Shown here: piece by piece, positions 1 through 5,515 of the stretch
Numbering within the stretch: position 1 is the stretch's first letter
Layout: the number at the start of each line of letters is the position of its first letter
Source of the DNA: an uncultured Actinomycetes bacterium
Lineage (GTDB): Bacteria; Actinomycetota; Actinomycetes; S36-B12
Assembly (NCBI GenBank): GCA_905181745.1
Contig: CAJIYV010000139.1
Coordinates: forward strand, 1-9,430
Reading direction: 5' to 3'
DNA length: 9,430 bases
The notes under the pieces: model-generated
What the model was told of the DNA's origin: nothing
Databases searched by the model: none
Seen by the model: the letters and a program-made list of their open reading frames with translations, nothing else
Translations under genes and position numbers: made by a program

Positions 1-333
1 ATCATGTGGCGTGTAGACAACTTTCCGGGCTTCAGATTTGGTGATGTGCACGGATTCAGGGTGCGGATCATCCTCAGCAACAAAGTAGCTGACGGGCACC
101 CCAAGCGCACCGGCCAACTTGAGAAGCGTTGTAATCGTGGGAACCATCCCGCTGCGCTCAATTTTATGAATTGCTGCAGCCGAGACGTCGCTAGCCGTAG
201 CGAGTTGCTGAAGGGATAAGCCTTGAGCTTTGCGTAACCCTGCGATTTTTGGACCGATCAAGCTTACGATCTCATTTAGTTCAAGGGCGGGATCCACTTT
301 GACTTCTGATGAGGGGTCTTTTTTAGTCGTCAT
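1..333 (-). CDS. XRE-family transcriptional regulator (C-terminus beyond window)
   Basis: This is the first 111 residues of a DNA-binding regulator read on the minus strand; the rest lies beyond position 1. A helix-turn-helix of the XRE/Cro type spans about residues 24-85. It contains LRKAQGLSLQQLA, then SAAAIHKIERSGMVPTITTL, the usual recognition-helix layout, and ends in LGVPVSYFV. The segment after it (HITKSEARKVVYT) resembles the linker into the small cupin sensor domain common in such regulators, but that domain is not in the window. The ATG at 331-333 is preceded by AAAGGTGGGG, a good ribosome binding site. The gene is divergent from the oxidoreductase at 484, so it probably controls the shared intergenic region and perhaps the whole plus-strand run. 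The HTH call is clear; the cupin domain and the regulatory target are inferred. Confidence 0.9.
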   Translation of the reverse strand, partial: MTTKKDPSSEVKVDPALELNEIVSLIGPKIAGLRKAQGLSLQQLATASDVSAAAIHKIERSGMVPTITTLLKLAGALGVPVSYFVAEDDPHPESVHITKSEARKVVYTPHD

Positions 334-483
334 ACGAGTCCCCACCTTTCCCGTTCTTCAGTAAATGTGCGCTTGGTCTCCGAAAACCAACTGATATATA
401 TTTTTTGGAATGTTCAACATAGTGTACGGAAACTGGTCTATCGTGTACACGTCAAGGTTTTTACTAGAGAGGTGGATACAACC
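334..483. promoter_or_regulatory. Divergent control region with GTGTAC direct repeat
   Basis: This stretch separates the minus-strand XRE regulator from the plus-strand oxidoreductase and must hold the promoters of both. The hexamer GTGTAC occurs at 422-427 and 443-448, exactly 21 bp apart, which puts both copies on the same face of the helix. The right copy sits in the perfect palindrome CGTGTACACG (442-451). An AT-rich tract (about 391-406, GATATATATTTTTT) lies just to the left. No convincing -35/-10 pair could be assigned. The repeats are a plausible operator for the adjacent regulator, which is an inference from position. AGAGAGGTGG at 465-474 is the ribosome binding site that supports the GTG start at 484. 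Confidence 0.5.
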
Positions 484-1827
484 GTGGGGCAAAATATTAT
501 CGTCATCGGAGGCGGAGGCGCTGGCCTAGGTGCCGCTGGTGGCGCGAAAGCCGTCGACCCGTCGGCGTCAGTCACTGTCTTCACAGAAAATGAAGACGTC
601 GCCTACAGTCCTTGCGGAATCCCGTTTGTCCACGGAAAAGAAATCCCGAGTTTCGAAGCGCTGTTTCTCGCGGATAAGCAGTCATACGTCGATGCGGGCA
701 TTGAAGTGCGCTACCAGACCAAGATCACGGCAATAGACACTAGTACGAAGACCGTACAGATCGAATCCGACCAGCCAATGCACTACGACTCCCTCGTCAT
801 ATCGACAGGTTTCTCCTATGCGAATCCCGGAGTACCCGGTGGGGAGCTTGATGGCCTCTATTACGTGAAGAATATTCGGGAAGCTATGGAGTGGGACAAA
901 CGCCTCGACACTGTGAAAAAAGCGGTTGTTGTCGAAGCGAGCCCACTAGGCGTTGAGATGATCACCGCTCTGGCCCATCGAGGAATAGAAACCCATGTGA
1001 TCGATCCGAACCCGTGGGCTCTTGGGGAGCTCGCAGATCCAGACATTGTTGAACTCGCCCAGGAATCGTGGGCGGAGTTGGGTGTAACGATGCACTGGAA
1101 CACCTCCCTACAAGAGTTCCTAGGAAATGAGTCTGGGGCTGTTCGCGGAGTTCGCACCTCAAACGGAGACATTGAATGCGATCTTGTAGTAGTGGCCACT
1201 CATAAAGTTCCCAACAGTGAACTTGCTGTGGCCGCGGGATTGAAAACTGGCAGCACAGGTGGACTCATCGTCGATGGCGGCATGCAGACCTCAGCCGCCG
1301 GGGTTTGGGCAAGTGGTGATATCTGCGAGATCCCTCACGGTCTCGGCGGCCTACCACTTCAAGGTCTTACGGGGAGTCACGCGTACGCCCAAGGGAAGGT
1401 GGCAGGAGCTAACGCCGCTGGGGGGAATCGGACCTACAATCCGGTGTATGTTCCTTGGGGAATGGTGGCCGGCAAGTGGATGATCGGTGGAGTGGCCCTA
1501 GGTGAGGTGACAGCGAATGCGCTCGGAATGCCTCATGTGGTCGCTGTGGCGGATGGCATCTCGCGCGCACGTTACTACCCAGGTGTAAAAAAAGTCCGGG
1601 TGAAACTTATCGCTGAACCGGGAACATTACGCCTAATCGGGGCCCAAATGGTGGGAGGCGAGGGGATCAAAGAAAGAGCTGACTTCCTCGGAGTAGCCGT
1701 CAAGGCTGGGTTGACATTGCATGACTTAGCCACAATGGAGAATGTGTACTCACCACCCATTGGTGCACTCAACGAACCGATCGCCGTGGCCGCCCAAAAA
1801 GGTGTCGCGTCACAGATGGGGCGTTGA
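484..1827 (+). CDS. FAD-dependent pyridine nucleotide-disulfide oxidoreductase (CoA-disulfide reductase/NADH oxidase type)
   Basis: A 447-residue flavoprotein, the usual length of the CoA-disulfide reductase/NADH oxidase/NADH peroxidase (class III) family, which uses one redox-active cysteine. Visible motifs, in order, are the FAD dinucleotide fold GGGGAGLGAA (residues 9-18), the single catalytic cysteine in YSPCGIPF (Cys44), STGFSYANPGVPG (107-119), the second FAD motif ending in WASGDICE, and a C-terminal dimerisation domain with YSPPIGALNEP. The second Rossmann motif, which normally binds NAD(P)H, reads VVVEASPLGVE (148-158). Its first glycine is replaced by Glu151 and its second by Ser153, so cofactor use is uncertain. 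GTG 484 was chosen because AGAGAGGTGG lies about 10 nt upstream and the protein then begins just before the FAD strand. An open frame reaches back to 367 but carries no family sequence. GTG 472 is also possible. The stop overlaps the next start (TGATG). The substrate is unknown; disulfide, persulfide or O2 reduction are family possibilities. Confidence 0.92.
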   Translation: MGQNIIVIGGGGAGLGAAGGAKAVDPSASVTVFTENEDVAYSPCGIPFVHGKEIPSFEALFLADKQSYVDAGIEVRYQTKITAIDTSTKTVQIESDQPMHYDSLVISTGFSYANPGVPGGELDGLYYVKNIREAMEWDKRLDTVKKAVVVEASPLGVEMITALAHRGIETHVIDPNPWALGELADPDIVELAQESWAELGVTMHWNTSLQEFLGNESGAVRGVRTSNGDIECDLVVVATHKVPNSELAVAAGLKTGSTGGLIVDGGMQTSAAGVWASGDICEIPHGLGGLPLQGLTGSHAYAQGKVAGANAAGGNRTYNPVYVPWGMVAGKWMIGGVALGEVTANALGMPHVVAVADGISRARYYPGVKKVRVKLIAEPGTLRLIGAQMVGGEGIKERADFLGVAVKAGLTLHDLATMENVYSPPIGALNEPIAVAAQKGVASQMGR

Positions 1828-2078
1828 TGAGATCACCAACGGTGTGGCTTCGCGAGAATGCCCAATATTACCTGTTGCGGGATGCTCAGGCCCGCGTGGC
1901 AAACCAGCATGGAATTGAAGCGCCAAGTACGAGTGGTGACTTGTTCTGGACCGGTGTGTTCATTCCGATTTATAGGGTCATGCCGTGGGGCCTTCGCAGG
2001 CGGATCATGGTGGCAATGCCCGGAAGCCACAGAAAGAACTGGGCCAAACAGACGTCGCCGGAGGGACCGGCGATCTAG
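1827..2078 (+). CDS. Unrecognised 83-aa protein coupled to the oxidoreductase
   Basis: A small protein that I do not recognise. Its ATG at 1827 overlaps the stop of the preceding flavoprotein by one base (TGATG), and GATGGGGCG just upstream can serve as ribosome binding site, so it is very likely translated by coupling. The N-terminal half (WLRENAQYYLLRDAQARVANQHG) looks helical and charged. The middle (DLFWTGVFIPIYRVMPWGL) is hydrophobic and aromatic but interrupted, so a true membrane helix is doubtful. The C-terminal part is strongly basic (RRR, then SHRKNWAKQ). There are no cysteines. Its position between the flavoprotein and the DsrE-fold protein suggests that it works with one of them. 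It could be a small partner subunit, but that is inference only. Confidence 0.7.
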   Translation: MRSPTVWLRENAQYYLLRDAQARVANQHGIEAPSTSGDLFWTGVFIPIYRVMPWGLRRRIMVAMPGSHRKNWAKQTSPEGPAI

Positions 2079-2108
2079 TTGATCACAACACAACACAATG
2101 GAGGAGTA

Positions 2109-2597
2109 ATGCCAAAAACCGTAAACAGAACTCTACCGGCAGACGGAGAGTCCTTATTTAATGCAGAAGAAAAACTATTCCCTGACATCAAGGCCAAGGA
2201 TGGACAGAAGGCTTACATCTTCATCCATACGGTCCCTTACGAAGGTTCGGTGCTGTTAGTTAACCTGCTGACCTCAACGCGTCTGGTACGTAAGGGGTTC
2301 GAGGTCAGCATCGTCCTGTACGGTCCCGGAGTACTCGCGGCCTCAGGCACTCGCGGTTATCCCGGCGTTGGAATGGCCGCATTCCCAGGTCACCTAGCCA
2401 TCAATGAGCAACTTAAGACGCTCATGAAAGAAGGCGCGAAGATTTACGCGTGTCGTTTTGCGATGGGTGCGCTTTACGGGTTCGGCGAAGATGATCTCAT
2501 TCCAGGGGTCATCCCATTCAACCCCCTTGACGTGCTCGACACGGCCTTGACGGCGTGGAGTGAGGGTGCATTCCAGATGAATACTTGGACCCTGTAA
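2109..2597 (+). CDS. DsrE-fold protein, MSMEG_0572/Sll0783 nitrogen-starvation family
   Basis: A 162-residue protein that matches my recollection of the MSMEG_0572/Sll0783 family, which has a DsrE/DsrF-like alpha/beta fold. Recognisable parts are KAYIFIHTVPYEGSVLLVNL (a beta strand and first helix), TRLVRKGFEVSIVLYGPGV, RGYPGVGMAAFPGH, and the segment EGAKIYACRFAMGALYGFGE carrying the only cysteine. It ends in IPFNPLDVLDTALTAW. Synechocystis Sll0783 is induced by nitrogen starvation and lies in a cluster with a nitrilase. The biochemical role of the family is not known to me. The start is ATG 2109, behind GGAGGAG at 2100-2106. An upstream in-frame TTG at 2079 is less likely. It sits 30 nt after the 83-aa gene and 104 nt before the nitrile hydratase genes, so it probably belongs to the same run. 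Confidence 0.88.
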   Translation: MPKTVNRTLPADGESLFNAEEKLFPDIKAKDGQKAYIFIHTVPYEGSVLLVNLLTSTRLVRKGFEVSIVLYGPGVLAASGTRGYPGVGMAAFPGHLAINEQLKTLMKEGAKIYACRFAMGALYGFGEDDLIPGVIPFNPLDVLDTALTAWSEGAFQMNTWTL

Positions 2598-2605
2598 ATG
2601 CTTAT

Positions 2606-2642
2606 CCTCGTGGGTGTTGGAGATTGTTCTACGCCCACGAGG
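2606..2642 (+). terminator. Stem-loop after the DsrE-like gene (possible terminator or attenuator)
   Basis: CCTCGTGGGTG (2606-2616) pairs with CGCCCACGAGG (2632-2642), giving an 11-bp stem with one G-U pair and a 15-nt loop. It begins 8 nt after the stop of the DsrE-like gene. The bases that follow (GCGGCAGGTCTTTATTTG) contain only a broken T-rich tract, so this is not a textbook intrinsic terminator. It may instead be a partial terminator, a processing site or a 3'-end stabiliser that sets different expression of the two halves of the run. Confidence 0.5.
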
Positions 2643-2666
2643 CGGCAGGTCTTTATTTGTGAGGAA

Positions 2667-2683
2667 GGGGCCGTCAGGTCCCC
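2667..2683 (+). promoter_or_regulatory. Small hairpin just ahead of the nitrile hydratase ribosome binding site
   Basis: GGGGCC (2667-2672) can pair with GG-CCCC (2677-2683, with T2679 bulged) around a GTCA loop. The stem ends about 7 nt before the strong AGGAGG at 2691-2696 that serves the beta-subunit gene. The hairpin could affect translation initiation or transcript stability, but its short length means it may be chance. Confidence 0.3.
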
Positions 2684-2701
2684 AAAGATGAGGAGGGTTT
2701 G

Positions 2702-3385
2702 ATGACAGAAATTCAACCGGCCAGCGGGGTGGCCGACATGGGTGGTGATTCTGGTTGGGGACAAGCCCCGATTATTGATCCCGACGAGGCGGTGTTTCCT
2801 GAAAAATGGGAGGGGCGGGCTTTTGCCTTAGCCCTTTTATCAATGAGGCTTTCTGGGTCAAACCTTGACGCGTTTAGGCATGCTATGAATCGACTAGATC
2901 GAGAGCACTACATCGATGATGGTTACTATGGACGGTGGCTGTACGGAGCCGAGAATCTATTGCTAGACAGTGCGATAATCGCACCAGGAGCAGTTGAGGC
3001 CAGAGCTGCGAATATCGCTGGGGGCGACGTGGACGAGCCGCCTGCACCTGAATCAACTAAACCCGATTACGCCCCGACGGCGGCGGGATCGATTCGACAG
3101 ATTGATGCTCCGCGCAAGTTCACTGTGGGCCAGCGAGTCCGGGCGAAAACAATGAATGCTCCAGGTCACACGCGGCTGCAGAAGTACACCCAGGGACATA
3201 TTGGAACAGTTACCATTGCTGAACCGGCGCAGGTTCTTCCCGATACGCACGCACATTTCATCGCCGAAAACGCCCAATGGGTATATACGGTGAGTTTCGA
3301 TTCGCGTGAGCTATTCCAAGAAAATGCGGAAAATTTTACACTTAATACTGACCTGTACGAGGACTATCTGGAGGCTGCATCATGA
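2702..3385 (+). CDS. nthB: Nitrile hydratase beta subunit
   Basis: The 227-residue beta chain of nitrile hydratase, which hydrates nitriles to amides together with the metal-bearing alpha chain in the cytoplasm. Length and architecture fit the family. The N-terminal segment carries GGDSGWGQAP (14-23) and the conserved FPEKWEGRAFAL (32-43). The helical part has FRHAMNRL (58-65) and YYGRWLYGAENLL (75-87). A Pro/Ala/Glu linker (about 105-137) joins the C-terminal SH3-like barrel with RKFTVGQRVR and GHTR (155-158), then WVYTVSFDSRELF. Arg64 and Arg158 align with the two beta arginines that in known enzymes contact the oxidised cysteines of the active site. The ATG at 2702 follows AGGAGG by 5 nt. 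The beta chain precedes alpha, the order typical of cobalt enzymes. Its stop overlaps the alpha start by 4 nt (ATGA). A single full-length beta chain argues against thiocyanate hydrolase, where this part is split in two. Confidence 0.95.
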   Translation: MTEIQPASGVADMGGDSGWGQAPIIDPDEAVFPEKWEGRAFALALLSMRLSGSNLDAFRHAMNRLDREHYIDDGYYGRWLYGAENLLLDSAIIAPGAVEARAANIAGGDVDEPPAPESTKPDYAPTAAGSIRQIDAPRKFTVGQRVRAKTMNAPGHTRLQKYTQGHIGTVTIAEPAQVLPDTHAHFIAENAQWVYTVSFDSRELFQENAENFTLNTDLYEDYLEAAS

Positions 3386-3978
3386 ATAACGCACAATCGT
3401 CGAGTGACCGGATCCCTATTAATCTTCGGACTGAGGCCCTAGAGCAGCTTCTGGTAGAACGGGGTCTCGTTGACCCACAGGTGATGGACACTTTCATCAA
3501 GACTTACGAGAAAGACGTGGGACCACTTAATGGAGCCCAAGTTGTTGCCAAAGCCTGGACGGATCCCGAATTCAAGCAGCGGCTCCTCGACGACGGCACG
3601 GGTGCGGTTGCAGAATTAGGCTTCAAGGGCCCTCAAGGTGAGCATCTCGTTGTTGTGGAGAACAGCTCCGCGGTACACAACGTCGTTGTGTGCACTTTAT
3701 GTTCGTGCTACCCATGGCCACTACTAGGCCTTCCGCCCGCTTGGTACAAAGACCCGGCCTATCGGTCACGTGTCGTGCGAGAACCGCGAACAGTGTTGAA
3801 TGAGATGGGGCTTGAATTGCCCAAAGATACCGAGATAACTGTCTGGGACAGCAGCAGTGAGGTGCGATTCTTCGTGTTACCTCAGCGGCCCTCAGATACT
3901 GAAAAGTTTTCAGAAGCTGAACTCGCTGCTCTCGTGACCCGTGACGCCATGGTGGGCGTAGCTCAGGTGAGTGCGTGA
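3382..3978 (+). CDS. nthA: Nitrile hydratase alpha subunit, cobalt type
   Basis: The 198-residue catalytic alpha chain. The metal-binding claw is VCTLCSCYPW, with Cys104, Cys107 and Cys109 and the Ser108 backbone. In known enzymes two of these cysteines are oxidised to sulfinic and sulfenic acid. Thr105 in CTLCSC marks the cobalt class; iron enzymes have Ser there. The rest is also canonical: a helical arm ending in YEKDVGPLNGAQ, AKAWTDPEFKQRLL, then LGLPPAWYKDPAYRSRVVREPR and ITVWDSSSEVRFFVLPQRP. ATG 3382 overlaps the beta stop by 4 nt and is preceded by GGAGG (3370-3374). The stop overlaps the activator start by one base. No amidase gene, the usual companion that hydrolyses the amide product, is seen in the window. 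The natural substrate cannot be read from sequence. Confidence 0.97.
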   Translation: MNNAQSSSDRIPINLRTEALEQLLVERGLVDPQVMDTFIKTYEKDVGPLNGAQVVAKAWTDPEFKQRLLDDGTGAVAELGFKGPQGEHLVVVENSSAVHNVVVCTLCSCYPWPLLGLPPAWYKDPAYRSRVVREPRTVLNEMGLELPKDTEITVWDSSSEVRFFVLPQRPSDTEKFSEAELAALVTRDAMVGVAQVSA

Positions 3979-4346
3979 TGACTGCAACGATAGATTTTGA
4001 TATTGATGGTCCGGCAGCCCCACCAAGGTCCAATGGTGAACTGGTTTTTGAGGAGCCGTGGCAGAGCCGGGCATTCGGCCTCGTCATGTCTCTGCATGAA
4101 TCTGGTGCTTTCACATGGGAAGAATTTCGCGCTGAATTAATTTCGGCGATCGCCGCGTGGGAGGAGCAGGAAACACCCAGCGAGGAATACTCCTACTACC
4201 AGTGCTGGGTGACGGCCTTGGAACAGGTAACAGTGCACAACGAATTGGTCACATCGGATGACCTGGCTGGCAGGGCACGTGATCTTGCACTGCGCCCAGC
4301 CGGGCACGACCATGATCACGATCATGACCACGATCATGACCACTAG
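3978..4346 (+). CDS. Nitrile hydratase activator / cobalt chaperone with His-Asp tail
   Basis: A 122-residue accessory protein of the NhlE/P14K type that resembles the N-terminal part of the beta subunit. It has LVFEEPWQSRAFGLVMSL (about 22-39), EFRAELISAIAAWEEQE, and YYQCWVTALEQVTVHNELV. Members of this family bind the alpha subunit, help to insert cobalt and oxidise the claw cysteines, and deliver the loaded alpha to beta by subunit swapping. The chain ends in a pure His-Asp repeat of seven His and six Asp, which suggests metal storage or delivery. The start is ATG 3978, overlapping the alpha stop (TGATG), which implies coupled expression. The stop is only 5 bp from the stop of the convergent glycosyltransferase gene. 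Confidence 0.93.
   Translation: MTATIDFDIDGPAAPPRSNGELVFEEPWQSRAFGLVMSLHESGAFTWEEFRAELISAIAAWEEQETPSEEYSYYQCWVTALEQVTVHNELVTSDDLAGRARDLALRPAGHDHDHDHDHDHDH
4305..4343 (+). repeat. His-Asp codon repeat at the activator C-terminus
   Basis: Thirteen codons alternate His and Asp without interruption up to the stop. Both CAC/CAT and GAC/GAT codons are used, and the 12-mer GATCATGACCAC occurs twice in tandem (4320-4343), so both amino-acid selection and slippage could have shaped it. The DNA also forms a 7-bp dyad, CATGATC-AC-GATCATG (4311-4326). Confidence 0.9.
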
Positions 4347-4351
4347 TTAGG

Positions 4352-5515
4352 TCAGTGACGGAATCTTTCCAGTACCTCGCGGTATATGCGGCAATGTTTG
4401 ATGGCGGAAGCTTCCCAGGTGTAGTCAGCGAGGACAGATTGGCCGCCAGCGATAAGCCGGGACCTCAAATCGTTGCTCAATAGAATGGATTCGATTGCGT
4501 CAGAAATCGCTTCAGGATTACCTGTTTCAGGAAGCAGTGCACTTACCCCATCAGTAAGAAATTCTTTGAAAACCGGAATGCTGCTTGCCACCACCGGAAG
4601 GTCGGCAGCGAGACCCTCGAGAGCGACTAGCCCGAACCCTTCCTTTGTGGAGGGGTAGGCAAGAACATCTGCAGCACGGAACCACTGGCCAAGGGCTTGC
4701 TCGTCAACCGTGCCCACGGTAATTACATCACGACCAAGTTCCAAACCTAAGCTCGGCAACAAGCCTATTGCCTCTTGCCGGTAGTCCTCGTAGTCTTGGA
4801 AAGAGTGGCCTCCGAGTATGGCCAAGTGAATCTGGTGGCCGCGACTTTTGAGTATCCCCAATGCTTGAAAGAGTTCGCGACTGCCCTTGCGTGGCTCAAC
4901 TCCACCTACGGCAAGAATTAATTTTCCGTCTGTGACTCCTACGGATTCTCGTAGTGACGTCCTTTGCAGTTCTGAGATTTGCGGAAATCTTTCAGGTCGC
5001 ACTCCATTTGGAACAATGTCAGCGGGAACCCCGTAATCGTCCTGAAGAGTTGACTGCCACGTCTGAGAGACAACGAGGATTCGATCTGGCTCTACGATCG
5101 CTTGTCGCTGACAATCGATAAGTGCCTGGGTGGTGAAGTCATCGACATGGTGAACGGTCCGGATGACGGGGATAACCGGGCCCGATCTGGACACCTGCAT
5201 CGCAGCCCGACCCGAAATGCAGTCTTGTGCATGAATGAGATCAAACGTGTCACGGAGTCCGGCTAGACCTTCGGCCATCGAGGCAACCGAAGCAAAAACT
5301 TTTTCATCCAGGCTTTGTGCCTGATCCACTGCCGGAAAAAGGGTGAACGGGACCGAGGTTGGTCGGAAAAAAGAAGTTCCGGGTGAACCCAAGGCAAACA
5401 GATGGACATCTACCCCCTGGCGACTCAGGGCCTCTGCCAATTCAAGGGAATGGACAACACCACCACGCGGTTTGGTGGAGTAGGTGAGCAGAGCTAAGCG
5501 TCCGGCGAAAGTCAC
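4352..5515 (-). CDS. GT4 glycosyltransferase, MSMEG_0565-like
   Basis: A 387-residue glycosyltransferase of the GT-B fold, family 4, predicted to move a sugar from a nucleotide-sugar donor to an unknown acceptor in the cytoplasm. The N-terminus ALLTYSTKPRGGVVHSLELA (8-27) carries the glycine loop and is what I associate with the MSMEG_0565 family, a companion of the Nit1C nitrilase cluster. HAQDCISG lies at 95-102, IVPNGVRPERF at 167-177, and the donor-site loop VGGVEPRKG at 203-211. The EX7E motif EGFGLVALE spans Glu292-Glu300. The start is GTG at 5515, whose G is the last base of the upstream TAG stop (TAGTG). No strong ribosome binding site is visible, which points to translational coupling with the FdrA-like gene. 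A sugar transferase closing a carbamate/carbamoyl operon is odd. It may modify a product or cofactor of the pathway, which is inference. Confidence 0.88.
   Translation of the reverse strand: MTFAGRLALLTYSTKPRGGVVHSLELAEALSRQGVDVHLFALGSPGTSFFRPTSVPFTLFPAVDQAQSLDEKVFASVASMAEGLAGLRDTFDLIHAQDCISGRAAMQVSRSGPVIPVIRTVHHVDDFTTQALIDCQRQAIVEPDRILVVSQTWQSTLQDDYGVPADIVPNGVRPERFPQISELQRTSLRESVGVTDGKLILAVGGVEPRKGSRELFQALGILKSRGHQIHLAILGGHSFQDYEDYRQEAIGLLPSLGLELGRDVITVGTVDEQALGQWFRAADVLAYPSTKEGFGLVALEGLAADLPVVASSIPVFKEFLTDGVSALLPETGNPEAISDAIESILLSNDLRSRLIAGGQSVLADYTWEASAIKHCRIYREVLERFRH

Noticed and set aside
367..483. A 39-residue N-terminal extension of the flavoprotein starting at GTG 367
   Set aside because: It has no family similarity, crosses the promoter region, and a good ribosome binding site serves GTG 484.
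484..1827. Assignment of the flavoprotein to the MSMEG_0569 family of Nit1C clusters
   Set aside because: The single-cysteine CGIPF motif and the YSPP dimerisation domain fit the CoA-disulfide reductase/NADH oxidase family instead.
2702..3978. Thiocyanate hydrolase instead of nitrile hydratase
   Set aside because: That enzyme has three kinds of subunit, with the beta-like part split in two. Here beta is one full-length chain, and the alpha sequence after the cysteine claw (YPWPLLGLPPAWYK) is of the nitrile hydratase type.
3623..4114. A 163-codon minus-strand frame
   Set aside because: It lies antisense to the alpha subunit and activator genes, shows no recognisable family sequence, and has the signature of a shadow frame.
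4311..4326. Inverted repeat CATGATC-AC-GATCATG as a bidirectional terminator
   Set aside because: Its 2-nt spacer is too small for the full stem, it has no T-tract, and it is explained by alternating His/Asp codons.
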